Assembly: GCA_016713865.1 (NCBI GenBank)
Contig: JADJOG010000001.1
Location: forward strand, 166,280 to 230,279
DNA from: Flavobacteriales bacterium
Lineage (GTDB): Bacteria > Bacteroidota > Bacteroidia > Flavobacteriales_F > PHOS-HE28
Direction: 5' to 3'
Length of the DNA: 64,000 nucleotides
The notes below the pieces were generated by a model. The model was given only the letters and a program-made list of their open reading frames with translations, did not search any database and was not told the DNA's origin. The translations under genes were made by a program, and so were the position numbers. Each line of letters opens with the position of its first letter. Position 1 is the first letter of the stretch. Below, in pieces: positions 31,847 to 41,079 of the stretch.

Positions 31847-32733
31847 TGGAATACAGCATGGAATGGATGGTGATCGTGAGCACCCTGGTGATCGCCAGCA
31901 TGGTGGGCTTCGTGGTGCTGCTGATGGTCCTGAACACCAACCGCCGCCTGCGTCACCGCGCCGAGCTCGCCGAGGCCGAGCGCACGCGCCGGGCCGAAGT
32001 GGCCGATGCCGAGCTGGAGGCCGTGCGCCAAACCCTGCACGATGTGGGCCGCGAGCTGCACGACAACATCGGCCAGCTGATGGTGGTGGCGCAGATCGGC
32101 GTGTACACCCTGATGGAGGACAAGCCCGATCCGCGCCTGAATGAGGTGAGCGAGATGCTCACCCGCAGCATGGACGAGATGCGGCGACTGGCGCACAGCC
32201 TCGATGCCAGCATCTGGGAGCGGCGGCCGCTGGTTGATGCCATCGGCACGGAGGCACAGCGCCTCGAGCGGGTGGGACGCCTGCGCGCGCACGTGATCCA
32301 AACGGGACAGCCGTTCACGATCGATCCCGATACGGGCATCATCCTCTTCCGCGTATTCCAGGAGGTGGTGAGCAACGTGCTCAAGCACAGCGGCGCCGAC
32401 CTGCTCACCATCACCCTCAACGGCGACTCGCCCATCAGCATCACCATCGCCGACAACGGGCGCGGCTTCGATGCGGCCAACACCGTGGGCAATGCGGGCC
32501 TCTTCGCCATCCGCCGGCGTTGCGCGCTCATCGGTTTCGATGCGCGATGCACCAGCACGCGCGACAACGGTTGCACCTGGACTTCCGCTCGCGCTCACCT
32601 TCGACGCTGCCGACGAGGCCATGGTGCGCGCGGTGCATGCGGGCGCGCGCGGCTTCCTGCTGAAGAATACGCGTCCGCAAGTGCTCAAGAGCGCGCTGGA
32701 CAGCTTGGTGACCACCGGCTACTACTACACTGA
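31846..32733 (+). CDS. Sensor histidine kinase, HisKA_3 type, 3' end altered by deletion
   Basis: An N-terminal transmembrane helix (8-29, MVIVSTLVIASMVGFVVLLM) and a coiled-coil linker lead to the H-box ELHDNIGQLM with phospho-accepting His72, the HisKA_3 class that partners NarL/FixJ regulators. The HATPase_c domain has FQEVVSNVLKHSG (N-box) and IADNGRGFD (G1). Homology stops near 32582 (about residue 245); the remaining codons up to 32733 are the out-of-frame start of a response regulator gene. The last few kinase residues and its stop are therefore missing in this assembly. The catalytic core is complete. Confidence 0.8.
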   Translation: MEYSMEWMVIVSTLVIASMVGFVVLLMVLNTNRRLRHRAELAEAERTRRAEVADAELEAVRQTLHDVGRELHDNIGQLMVVAQIGVYTLMEDKPDPRLNEVSEMLTRSMDEMRRLAHSLDASIWERRPLVDAIGTEAQRLERVGRLRAHVIQTGQPFTIDPDTGIILFRVFQEVVSNVLKHSGADLLTITLNGDSPISITIADNGRGFDAANTVGNAGLFAIRRRCALIGFDARCTSTRDNGCTWTSARAHLRRCRRGHGARGACGRARLPAEEYASASAQERAGQLGDHRLLLH

Positions 32734-33013
32734 GGAGCTGCACGATTCGATATTGAAGCAGCCGGAGCCGCGCTCGAAGAACGAACTGGAACGCGAGCGC
32801 ATACAGGCGCTGGTCACGCCGCGCGAGATGGAGTTCCTCCTGCTCGTATGCGACGAGGCCGAGTACACCTACGAGCAGATGGCCGCTCGCATGGGCGTGC
32901 ACCGCCGCACGGTGGACAATTTCCGCATCGCGCTCTTCGAGAAGTTCGGCATCAAGAGCAAGACCGGCCTGGTGCTCTTCGCGCTGCGCTGGGGCCTGCT
33001 GAAGCTGGAGTGA
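32583..33013 (+). pseudogene. 5'-truncated NarL/FixJ response regulator
   Basis: Sequence begins abruptly at PLALTFDAADEAMVRAVHAG, equivalent to strand beta-4/helix alpha-4 of a receiver domain, and continues through GARGFLLKN to an intact LuxR-type HTH (LVTPREMEFLLLV, QMAARMGVHRRTVDNFR). The first 75-80 residues, including the acidic pair and the phosphoacceptor Asp, are absent. The end of the preceding kinase is missing too, so about 250 bp spanning the junction was lost, by true deletion or assembly collapse. As written it cannot be phosphorylated. A complete close relative lies at 9.8-10.4 kb. Confidence 0.7.
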
Positions 33014-33041
33014 GGGCGGGGACGAGGCGCGATCGCAACGC

Positions 33042-33437
33042 TCAGCGCCTGCCGCCTCGCTGCTGCCGCTTCATGCTCTCCTTGCGCTTCTCCATGCCCT
33101 CCTTGCGCTGATCGCGCAGCGCCTGCCATTTGACGAATTGCTCCGGGGTGAGGATGGCCTTCATCTCGGCTTCGTGCTGCGCGCGCTTCTGCTCCATGGC
33201 GGCGCGCTTGGCCTCGCGCTGAGCCTTCTGCTCGGCGCGCTGCGCTTGAGCTTCCTTGGCCTGCTGCAAATGCATGGCCTGCACCTTGGCGGCTTGCTCG
33301 GGTGTTAGCTCGAGCACGGTGGTGAGGCGCTCGGTGCGGGCCTTGGCCATTTCCTCGGGGCTGCGCTGCTGGCGGTCCTGCGCGGTGGCCGCGCCTGCAA
33401 TGAGCAGTGCTGCGGCCATGATCATGTGCTTGGTCAT
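33042..33437 (-). CDS. Small periplasmic Spy/CpxP-like (DUF4890-type) protein
   Basis: 131 residues with signal peptide MTKHMIMAAALLIAGAATAQ. The mature part is a charged helical protein with two LTPEQ segments (LELTPEQAAKVQAMH and AILTPEQFVKWQALRD), as in Spy-like/DUF4890 proteins, joined by a Gln/Arg/Lys/Glu-rich helix. Probably a periplasmic chaperone-like or envelope-stress protein. It converges on the truncated regulator with a 28-bp gap. Very biased composition, but length and signal peptide are normal. Confidence 0.7.
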   Translation of the reverse strand: MTKHMIMAAALLIAGAATAQDRQQRSPEEMAKARTERLTTVLELTPEQAAKVQAMHLQQAKEAQAQRAEQKAQREAKRAAMEQKRAQHEAEMKAILTPEQFVKWQALRDQRKEGMEKRKESMKRQQRGGRR

Positions 33438-33721
33438 CTTGCTTGGGTTTGCCGTGTGACCATGCAGCGGCGCGTTGGTTCAAAGGGGTCGAGGGGAGTT
33501 AACAGGTGTTGGCGAGCGCACGGCACGCGGAAGTTGGGCGAGGTGATGTCGTCAATCGCAAGGCGTTTCAATGCGCTTTTGCGAAGTGATCCACGCAACA
33601 ATCGACCTGAACTACCCGATCGGTGGTAGTCCGCGCCTGGTTTCACCCCGCTAAATACCCGAGAATGGGTATTGCGATGGCCTATGCGCCACACCTGCTT
33701 TACAAGACCAAACCAAGCATC

Positions 33722-34225
33722 ATGAAAACACCTCTCATCCTCCTACTTGCAGCGGCGGCACTTAGCTGCGGCAAGACCAACTCCGGCACTTCTGAAGCAG
33801 CGATCCCGATCGTTCGCTACGCCGATGCGGCAAACGTGTCGGACAAGTTCACCATCCTGCACCTCGACGCATCGGATGTGAAGGGACTCACGAACAACGA
33901 GGGGCCTCTAGCGCAATTCCCGGACTCCCTCGAGCGCACGCTTCCGCGAGGCATCGAGTACATTCCAGTCAATCCGGACAATCCGTTGCTGGGCGGCATC
34001 ATCGTCCTGCAGCCGTGCAAGAAGATCTGCAAGCGTGTCGAAGGCTTCGGACGCTGCGATTGCCCGCCGGATCTCGGAATCCCGGGCAACATCACACTAC
34101 CAGTGCGCGAGCCGTGCGCGCTGCAAGGCCTGACCTGCAAGCAAGGCACCTGTTCCGGCACCTGCAAGACACGCTGGCGCTGGGTGGGCAACAGCAGGCT
34201 GGTGTTCTACTGCGTTTGCGAGTGA
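33722..34225 (+). CDS. Cys-rich lipoprotein of unknown function
   Basis: ATG 33722: MKTPLILLLAAAALSCGKTN has the lipobox ALSC with Cys16. The mature protein of about 150 residues ends in a Cys-rich region (PCKKICKRVEGFGRCDCPP, CALQGLTCKQGTCSGTCK, FYCVCE) with about a dozen Cys, suggesting disulfide bonding outside the cytoplasm. The start is fixed by the signal; a longer frame reading upstream has no such feature. The 33438-33721 gap shows nothing else. Confidence 0.65.
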   Translation: MKTPLILLLAAAALSCGKTNSGTSEAAIPIVRYADAANVSDKFTILHLDASDVKGLTNNEGPLAQFPDSLERTLPRGIEYIPVNPDNPLLGGIIVLQPCKKICKRVEGFGRCDCPPDLGIPGNITLPVREPCALQGLTCKQGTCSGTCKTRWRWVGNSRLVFYCVCE

Positions 34226-34323
34226 GTCTCTTCTCCGACGCATTCCGTTGATCATCCGCCTTGCCCCGCAAACGGGCATGGCGAAGTCCAAACCATCGAC
34301 TCGATACCTGAAGCGCAACCGAC

Positions 34324-34680
34324 ATGAAGAAGCCAGCATCACGATCCCGCGACACTGGGAAACGCGCGGATGCCTCACCGGCGCGTAGCAAGCAGGAATG
34401 CGAACTGCACCTCTGCGAGGGCTTCTCTGGCGAAGTGATCATCATCGCGCTCAACAGAGAACTCATCGAACGCGTCGAGGTCCGTACGCGCCTGCAAGTC
34501 GGCATGGCCAAGGTGATCCATCTGAAGTACGCTCCAGGTGATACGCTCCTCCTTCAAGTGGAAGGTGCCGGCACAGCGGCTCAGCTGGAGATGAAAGACA
34601 ACGACCGGTGGTTGCGTGCCGATCTCATCAGCGGCGCCCTCACGATTGAACGCATCAGTGCAATGCCCATGTACGCCTAA
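34324..34680 (+). CDS. Small uncharacterised protein preceding a metallopeptidase
   Basis: 118 residues, intact. A basic, disordered start (MKKPASRSRDTGKRADASPA) precedes a beta-rich body (GEVIIIALNRELIERVEVRT, KVIHLKYAPGDTLLLQVEG, LRADLISGALTIERIS). No signal peptide and no known family. It lies 35 bp upstream of the metallopeptidase on the same strand; both begin with MKK and a Lys/Ser/Arg-rich tail, suggesting one operon and a shared fate. It could be its partner, chaperone or inhibitor. Confidence 0.55.
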   Translation: MKKPASRSRDTGKRADASPARSKQECELHLCEGFSGEVIIIALNRELIERVEVRTRLQVGMAKVIHLKYAPGDTLLLQVEGAGTAAQLEMKDNDRWLRADLISGALTIERISAMPMYA

Positions 34681-34715
34681 CCGGTTGGCGCAAGCCAACC
34701 ACAAACTCCAACATC

Positions 34716-36941
34716 ATGAAAAAACAGCCGGTCAAGAAGAGCGCCTCTCCCCGCGAAGAGCCGCTCGATACCTCAGCACGCCTGGTGCCCGACCACGAGC
34801 ATCCGGACCATTTGGATGGCACTGTAACCGGAACGGACCTGGAAGACGCAGGCGATGAGCGCGATGGAGCGTCGATCGCATTGCCCTTCAGAATCTGCGG
34901 CCCCGTGAGCGGCCGGTACAGCACGCGCCGCATCATTGGGCCACTGCTCCCAACCGCTAGTCGCGAAGCCTCGCTCTTCGATCCCTTCGGCATGCGTGTC
35001 ACGGTGCGTGTTGATGTGGACCGCTATTATCCGCAACGACGGATCTCCGTTGAATTCAAGCGCAAATTCCCGAGCGCCACGCTCCATGTCATCGCCGAAG
35101 TCACGCGCGACCGTTGCACGGGCCTGAATACCCGACGCATCGAAGCGGACATCACCTATCGGAATGGGGATGGCTCATTGATCACCGGCGACCGCTTGGT
35201 ATTCGATGCATCGCGCACCACCGGCAAGGGTTATGGAGCCTACATGCTTTCGATCATCGGCCCCGGCAAGCGGGTGGTTAAGCACGAGCTGGACTTCCGC
35301 TCGCGTTACTTCGATTCGGTCGAGTTCGAGGTGGATCGAGTGGATAATGCCGGAACACCGGTAACCAGCTTCGACACGAGCTCGCACCCCAACCGACCCG
35401 CCTCGTTGCCTTCGGAGACGATAGACCTGGTGAGCGTGTACAAGCGCGCAGGCTTCGACGCATCCTCCTCCCCCAACGGATCAGTGATCCCCTTGGCCGA
35501 CGCCGGTGCGAACCGCACGTGGTCCGATAGTGAGATGCACAATGCGATGGTGACCTATTGGTCGCGCTTCGCCGATCGTCCGCAATGGGCCATGTGGGTG
35601 CTCTATGCGGCACGGCACGATGATGGTCGCAGCCTTGGTGGCATCATGTTCGACGATATCGGACCCAACCACCGGCAAGGCACGGCCATATTCCGCGACA
35701 GCTTCATTCAAGATGCGCCACCTGGTGATCCCGCGCCTGCTGCTTGGCGCCGTCGCATGGAATTCTGGACAGCGGTGCACGAGATGGGGCATGGATTCAA
35801 CCTGGCCCATGCCTGGCAGAAGGCACTGGGCACGCCGTGGGTTCCGCTCACCAACGACTCGGAAGCCCGCAGTTTCATGAACTATCCCTTCCGCGTGAGC
35901 GGCGGTGAGGCCAGCTTCTTCGATGATTTCGCGTTCCGCTTCATCGACGATGAACTCACCTTCATGAGGCACGCGCCAAGGCGTTTCGTGCAGATGGGCA
36001 ATGAGAACTGGTTCGACAACCATGCGTTCGAGGCACCCGACGCCCATGAAGCGCATGCCCCGCTCGTTCTGAGGATACGGCCGAACAAGGACCGCAACGT
36101 GTTCCGCTTCCTCGAGCCGGTGACCTTGGAGCTCAAGCTCACCAACCAGAGCAGCGCGGCCATTGCCATAGAACATGACCTGCTGCGCGAAGGCTCGCAT
36201 ATCAGCGTGCTGGTGAAGAAGGATGGTGCAGCCACGCGTCAATGGCGGCCCATGGTTGCGCACTGCCATGCACCAGCATCCGAAGAGCTGAAACCCGGTG
36301 CATCGGTGTATGGCGCGCATGTGATCAGCACGAGCACTTCTGGCTGGTTGATTGACGAGCCCGGCAGCTATACCGTGCAAGCCGCCGTGAGCGTGGGCGG
36401 GCAAACCGTGCTCTCCGCACCGTTGCGCTTGCGCATCGCTTCGCCATCGGATGCTGCTGAGAATGACCTCGCGGGTGATTGGTTCACCGAAGATGTCGGG
36501 CGCGCGCTCTTCTTCAATGGCGCACCTGCCTTGACCAAGGCGCACAACACCTTGCAGGAAGTGATGGAGCGCTGCCCGGAGAATCCTGCGGCCTTGCATG
36601 CAAGTGTCGCGCTTTCCGCCCCGAAGCTGCGGCCCTTCAAGCAGATCGATTTCGGTGCCGACGGGGTCCGCGCGATGCTGCGAAGCGACAAGGTGGACAT
36701 CGATGGTGCGTTGCGCGTTCAACGCGCGGCATTGCTCAAAACGCCTGATGCAACCGCCGACAGCTTCGGTCACATCCCCTATTTCGATGCGCTTGAGCAT
36801 CTGGCGAATGCGCTCGTCGGCGCCGGGGCCAACAAAGAGGCCCGGTCGATCCTTGGATCCAGTATTGATCTTATGAAGAAGCGGAAGGTGCTGGATGCCG
36901 TTGTGAAGGCAACCGAGCGCAAGCTCTCACAGATGAAGTGA
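34716..36941 (+). CDS. Zincin metallopeptidase without signal peptide
   Basis: 741 residues, intact. The start MKKQPVKKSASPREEP is basic and not a signal sequence. After an N-terminal beta region (about 35-300), the active site TAVHEMGHGFNLAH (about 350-363) is an HExxHxxxxxH zincin motif, followed by SFMNYPF, which resembles a Met-turn. An Ig-like domain (about 450-590, VTLELKLTNQSSAAIAIEHD ... GSYTVQAAVSVGG) and a helical C-terminus with TPR-like spacing complete it. I do not recognise a named family. Lack of a signal suggests a cytoplasmic role or export by a device that does not use one. A strong hairpin terminator follows. Confidence 0.65.
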   Translation: MKKQPVKKSASPREEPLDTSARLVPDHEHPDHLDGTVTGTDLEDAGDERDGASIALPFRICGPVSGRYSTRRIIGPLLPTASREASLFDPFGMRVTVRVDVDRYYPQRRISVEFKRKFPSATLHVIAEVTRDRCTGLNTRRIEADITYRNGDGSLITGDRLVFDASRTTGKGYGAYMLSIIGPGKRVVKHELDFRSRYFDSVEFEVDRVDNAGTPVTSFDTSSHPNRPASLPSETIDLVSVYKRAGFDASSSPNGSVIPLADAGANRTWSDSEMHNAMVTYWSRFADRPQWAMWVLYAARHDDGRSLGGIMFDDIGPNHRQGTAIFRDSFIQDAPPGDPAPAAWRRRMEFWTAVHEMGHGFNLAHAWQKALGTPWVPLTNDSEARSFMNYPFRVSGGEASFFDDFAFRFIDDELTFMRHAPRRFVQMGNENWFDNHAFEAPDAHEAHAPLVLRIRPNKDRNVFRFLEPVTLELKLTNQSSAAIAIEHDLLREGSHISVLVKKDGAATRQWRPMVAHCHAPASEELKPGASVYGAHVISTSTSGWLIDEPGSYTVQAAVSVGGQTVLSAPLRLRIASPSDAAENDLAGDWFTEDVGRALFFNGAPALTKAHNTLQEVMERCPENPAALHASVALSAPKLRPFKQIDFGADGVRAMLRSDKVDIDGALRVQRAALLKTPDATADSFGHIPYFDALEHLANALVGAGANKEARSILGSSIDLMKKRKVLDAVVKATERKLSQMK

Positions 36942-36958
36942 TCGGAATAGAAGCATGA

Positions 36959-36991
36959 AAGGAGGTCCGGATCAGTTGATCCGGCCTCCTT
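36959..36991. terminator. Bidirectional hairpin terminator
   Basis: AAGGAGGtCCGGATCA-gt-TGATCCGGcCTCCTT forms a long stem with one mismatch and a very short loop. It lies between the convergent metallopeptidase and GldM-C-like genes. No long T-run follows. Confidence 0.75.
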
Positions 36992-37034
36992 GTGCTGAAG
37001 AAGCTCAGCCTTTGGTCATCGCGAACAAAGGCGC

Positions 37035-37445
37035 TCACCCCTTCCACAAAAACCGCGCATCGGGCACCTCCCACACCTTCTCCTTCTCATCGCGCACCAT
37101 CACCTTCACGGTGAAGGGCGTGCCCGAGGGCAGATTGCCGATCATCTGCCGCATGGCCGAACTGATGCTCGCGTCCTTGCCATTGATCATCGCATCCTTG
37201 CCCTTGCAGTCCTTGATGCAGAAGGTGAGCGAGATGATGCGCGCGCCGGGCACGCAGCCCACGAGGTCGACAGCCTTGGTGGAGCTCCATTGGGCGGCGG
37301 TGATCTCGCCGCCAGCCTTGCCCGCGATGCGGATGGATGGCGGACCGCCGATGGGTGCGGCGAGCACGCACGCGGCATCAACGGTGTGAATGGGAGCAAC
37401 GAAGTGGGCGCAGATGAGCGCCGCGAGGAGGAAGGGCTTGTTCAT
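37035..37445 (-). CDS. Secreted stand-alone GldM C-terminal-like domain
   Basis: ATG at 37445 gives signal peptide MNKPFLLAALICAHFVAPIH and a mature protein of about 110 residues. SIRIAGKAGGEITAAQW, VPGARIISLTFCIKDCKGKD and ISSAMRQMIGNLPSGTPFTV follow the pattern of the second C-terminal domain of GldM, including the position of the conserved strand before the G-x-P/F loop. Full GldM is an inner-membrane T9SS motor protein of over 500 residues; here the domain is alone and exported. It may modulate or imitate the motor's periplasmic contact with GldK/N. Four Cys are unusual for this domain. Upstream in-frame codons are not signal-like. Confidence 0.55.
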   Translation of the reverse strand: MNKPFLLAALICAHFVAPIHTVDAACVLAAPIGGPPSIRIAGKAGGEITAAQWSSTKAVDLVGCVPGARIISLTFCIKDCKGKDAMINGKDASISSAMRQMIGNLPSGTPFTVKVMVRDEKEKVWEVPDARFLWKG

Positions 37446-37611
37446 GGCTATTGGTTTATGGAGGCAATGCATAGCGCCGACCGAGGTAACATCGTTGGCG
37501 CGTTGCGCTGCCGCGCCAACCGTTGGTGAAGCCACTTGCACCGGAGTCCTGAAGATCGGCGAGCCATATGCGAGTGCGGCTAGTTTGCACGCTCCGAACA
37601 CCACCCTGCGC

Positions 37612-39135
37612 ATGCGACACGCGAACATCGGCATGGCCACATGCACCTTACTGGCTGCTCTTCAATGCGTGCAGCTGATGGCGCAGCCTTTCCGCTCGGT
37701 GCGCTACGCGCTGCCTTCGGCCGATTACCTCTGTGATGCATTGCTCACGCCCGACAATGGCGCCGTGATGCTCATGAGCTCGCTGAATGATGATCTGGAA
37801 TTCAACAACAACCTGATGCTCGTGAAAGTGGGCACCGACCTGAATCCGCAATGGGCCAAACGATACGACGTGAGTGCCTTCGATGAAGGCGGCGCCTTGG
37901 TCGCTTGGCCCGGCGGCGGCTATGGCATCGCTTGCTCTTTCTTCACCAATGCCCAGCGCGGCGTGCTCATGCGCACCGATGCGCTGGGCGCGATCCAGGA
38001 GACAATCTCACTAGGGCCATTCGTACCGCATGCGATTGTGCCGCACACCGGTGGCGGCTTCTTGATCGGAGGCCGAGGCTCAATCCTGACCAGCTCGGGA
38101 GGTTACTCGTGCGGCGTGGTTGGCCGGCTAGCGGCCAACGGGCAACCGCTCTGGATGCAGAAGGTGGACCAGGGTGTGGCATCAGCCGCCTTCGGCGTGC
38201 TCAGCACGAGCGATGGCCGCTGCCTCGCAATGAGTCAGTATCAGAATGGGGTGTTGGGCGATCGCGCCAATCACGTCATGCTCTTCGATGGCAACGGGCA
38301 ATTGCTCTGGTCGCGCATGTTCGATAGCCCCGGCCAGGATTACAGCTTCACGGCCATCGAGAACGAAGATGGCTTCCTGCTCTGCGGCGCCACAGGCGAG
38401 CCCGGCCTCGGTCTTACACAGCTCGATCATGAAGGGCACCTCGTATGGCAAAGGCGTTATCCGGCCATGATCTGGGGCACCTCCATCATTCGAACAAGCG
38501 ATGGCGGCTACCTCGTGGCGGGCATGGGGCAAGGCGATATCGGACTTTTCATGAAGCTCGACAGCAATTGCGAGCATGAATGGAACGAGGTCATGCACAG
38601 CTTCAACTTCAACACCTCGACAACGAAATGCATGGAACGCAGCGATGGGCGCTACATGATCGCCATGTCCATGCAGAATGTCGGCAGCGATGTATCGGCC
38701 TACATGGTATCCGAGACCACGCCGCTGTGCGCGGGCCGCGTACCAGTAGGCAGCTACACCAGCATCACGCTCACCGAGGCCGATGCCCCCATCACCTTGT
38801 CCAACATCTCCCCCAACGGGTCCGTGATCGTTACGGAATCGCCTGCAACGGTGCCTGCAGCGCAGCTATGCGAGGTGGCCGCGCCCGTCGGCATCGCCGA
38901 AAGCCTTGCCGCCCCTGCCCTCTCCGCATTCCCGATACCCGCACAGAACGAGCTGTGGATCTCGTGCGCCGATTGCCGCGCGTTGCGATGGACCGACGCC
39001 ATCGGCCGATCGGTTCCGGTGCCGCACGAGTTCGATGGCCGTCTGTGGCGAGCCGATGTTGCCGCCTTGCCCCAAGGGACCTACGCCGTGCAGGATGCCG
39101 ATGGGCGCTCCGTGCGCGTGGTGGTGACGCATTGA
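37612..39135 (+). CDS. Secreted beta-propeller-like protein with T9SS-type C-terminus
   Basis: ATG 37612 gives a signal peptide (MRHANIGMATCTLLAALQCV ... MAQ). About 400 residues of repeats follow, each with SDGG(Y/F)L(V/I)AG-like motifs (GGGFLIGGRG, TSDGGYLVAGMG, EDGFLLCGATG), as in Bacteroidota surface proteins. The C-terminal 75 residues (LSAFPIPAQNELWISCADCR ... LPQGTYAVQDADGRSVRVVV) are a divergent T9SS type A sorting domain. It should be exported by T9SS. Intact, 507 residues. Confidence 0.75.
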   Translation: MRHANIGMATCTLLAALQCVQLMAQPFRSVRYALPSADYLCDALLTPDNGAVMLMSSLNDDLEFNNNLMLVKVGTDLNPQWAKRYDVSAFDEGGALVAWPGGGYGIACSFFTNAQRGVLMRTDALGAIQETISLGPFVPHAIVPHTGGGFLIGGRGSILTSSGGYSCGVVGRLAANGQPLWMQKVDQGVASAAFGVLSTSDGRCLAMSQYQNGVLGDRANHVMLFDGNGQLLWSRMFDSPGQDYSFTAIENEDGFLLCGATGEPGLGLTQLDHEGHLVWQRRYPAMIWGTSIIRTSDGGYLVAGMGQGDIGLFMKLDSNCEHEWNEVMHSFNFNTSTTKCMERSDGRYMIAMSMQNVGSDVSAYMVSETTPLCAGRVPVGSYTSITLTEADAPITLSNISPNGSVIVTESPATVPAAQLCEVAAPVGIAESLAAPALSAFPIPAQNELWISCADCRALRWTDAIGRSVPVPHEFDGRLWRADVAALPQGTYAVQDADGRSVRVVVTH

Positions 39136-39191
39136 TACGGGCGCCAAAACCGAAGACGCGATGCCTGATCGCGTTGCATGCCAGCACTCGA

Positions 39192-41072
39192 TCAATCGCG
39201 CGCCCACTCCACGCCGTACACCCGCACGGTGCCCGCCCGGCCCTTCACCACGGTCTCATCCAAATAGTTGATGCGCAGATCGGGCACATGGCCGAGCCGA
39301 TCCACTACATCCTCCGTGATGATGATCGCCGTGTTGTACTTGCGCGTGAGGCCCTCGACGCGCGCGGCGGTGTTCACCGCATCGCTGATCACCGTGCCTT
39401 CCATGCGCTCGTGATCGCCCACGGTGCCCAGGATCATGTTGCCCACATGTATGCCCATGCCGAACGCGATATTGATATCCGGACCGAAGGGCTGCTCGCG
39501 CATGCCTTCGCGCAGGGAATCGCGCATCTCCAGCGCGGCGCGCACGGCCGAAGCGGGCTCTTGTGGGAAGATGGCCATGATGGCATCGCCGATGTACTTG
39601 TCGATGAAGCCGCCATGCCGCTAGATCGCGCCGCTGGTGCGGCCGAGGGTCCAGTTGATCAGCTTGAAGGTCTCGTTGGCCGTGAGCTTCTCGGCAATGG
39701 TGCTGAAGCCCACGATGTCGCCGAAGAGCACCGTCATCTCCCCTTCCTTCTCCTCGCCGAGCTGCACCTTGGTGATGTCGTCGCGATTAAGCAGGCGCAG
39801 CATCTGCTTGGGCACGAAACGCTCGTAGGCGCGGTTGGTGAGCTCCAGATGATCGGATAGCTCTTCGACCTTGAAGAACGAACGCGTGAAGCGCACCGCG
39901 AGCACCAGCGACTGCGATAGGATGAAGAAGAAGAAGCCAGCAGGGATGAGGTAATAACCGTGCATGACGCCCACCTGCAGGAGCGTATCGTTCAGCACGG
40001 CCACGGTGAGCAGCAGCAGGCCGGCGAAGAAGAGCCGCGCGCCATCCATGCCACGACGCATGGCGCGGAAGAGCACCACGGTGCCATAGATGCCCATGAC
40101 CAGGGCGAAGAGGCTGAAGGGTCCGAGGGCCGTGAGGTAAACGGTGCTCGGCGTAACCAGCACCACCAGCGCGAAGAACGAAGCGACCACACCGACCACG
40201 ATGGCCATGCCGCGCGAGAACACCGAAGTGAACAGATCGCGGATGAAGAAAAGGATGGCCAGCATGGAGATGGGCAGCATGAGGATCAGGCTGCGCATGG
40301 CCACATGCCAGTCGAGCCACGGCACCAACGAGAAGGCCGCCACCTCGCCCGCGAAAAGCTCGCGATAGCCCAGGCTGAAGCAGGCAACGGCGAAGAGCAG
40401 CGGCCCGCGATCGCGCTTGCGCATGACGTACAAGCCGATGTGGTAGAGCCCCATGATCAGCAGGCTGCCGAGCAGGAAACCGTTGAGCAGCATGCCCAGC
40501 GACCGGTCGCGGCTCACGGCATCGAGGCTGCCCACGCGCGGAGGCTGCCATAGGCCCGAGGCTGTCGGGAAGTGATGGTTGGATACCTGCACATTGATCA
40601 CGGCCATTCCGCTGCTATCGGCAACGAAACCGATCACCCGCGGCACCGAGCTGGGATGGGCATCGCGCGCATCGTTGCCCAATTCGCCGCAGGCCGCGAC
40701 CAGCTGGCCATTGATATGCATGCGATAGGCCGTGTGGATGTTGGGCACCTTCAGCGCATACGGCGCGCCTGGTTCCGGCAACCGCAAGCGCAGGCGATAG
40801 GTGCCACGGCCCAAGGCCTTGCGCATGAAGCTCGCCTCCTTGTTCAAGTGCGTCCATGGCTCGGGCACATGGATCGTATCGGTGAGCGCTTCATCCGGCG
40901 CGCTCGGATCCACGAAGCGGTCCCACGCGAAGCGCCATGGGCCATCCAAAGCCACGGTGCGCCGCGCATCGAGTTCCACACCGCGCAGGTCGACCGTGCC
41001 ATGCGAGAAATCCTGCGCGCGCAAGACCAGCGCACCAGCGAGCGCGAGCACGGATACCGCCAGCCGCAGCAT
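39192..41072 (-). CDS. 7TMR-DISM class III nucleotide cyclase
   Basis: ATG 41072 gives signal peptide MLRLAVSVLALAGALVLRAQ. Next are a 7TMR-DISM extracellular domain (about 22-180, LDGPWRFAWDRF, YRLRLRLPEPG), seven transmembrane helices (about 190-395), a short coiled coil (ELSDHLELTNRAYERFVPKQ) and a class III cyclase domain with FGDIVGFST (metal-binding Asp), GNMILGTVGDHERMEGTVIS and DAVNTAARVE (transition-state Asn/Arg). A frameshift near 39612 interrupts HGGFIDKYIGDAIMAIFP; one base repairs it. The enzyme should make a cyclic nucleotide in response to an external ligand. The YiiX-like gene upstream ends 7 bp before its start, so they are one operon. Confidence 0.82.
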
Positions 41073-41079
41073 CAACCGA

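Noticed and set aside
34092..34511. 139-codon minus-strand frame across the lipoprotein and next gene
   Set aside because: Crosses two plus-strand genes with better support; no family features.
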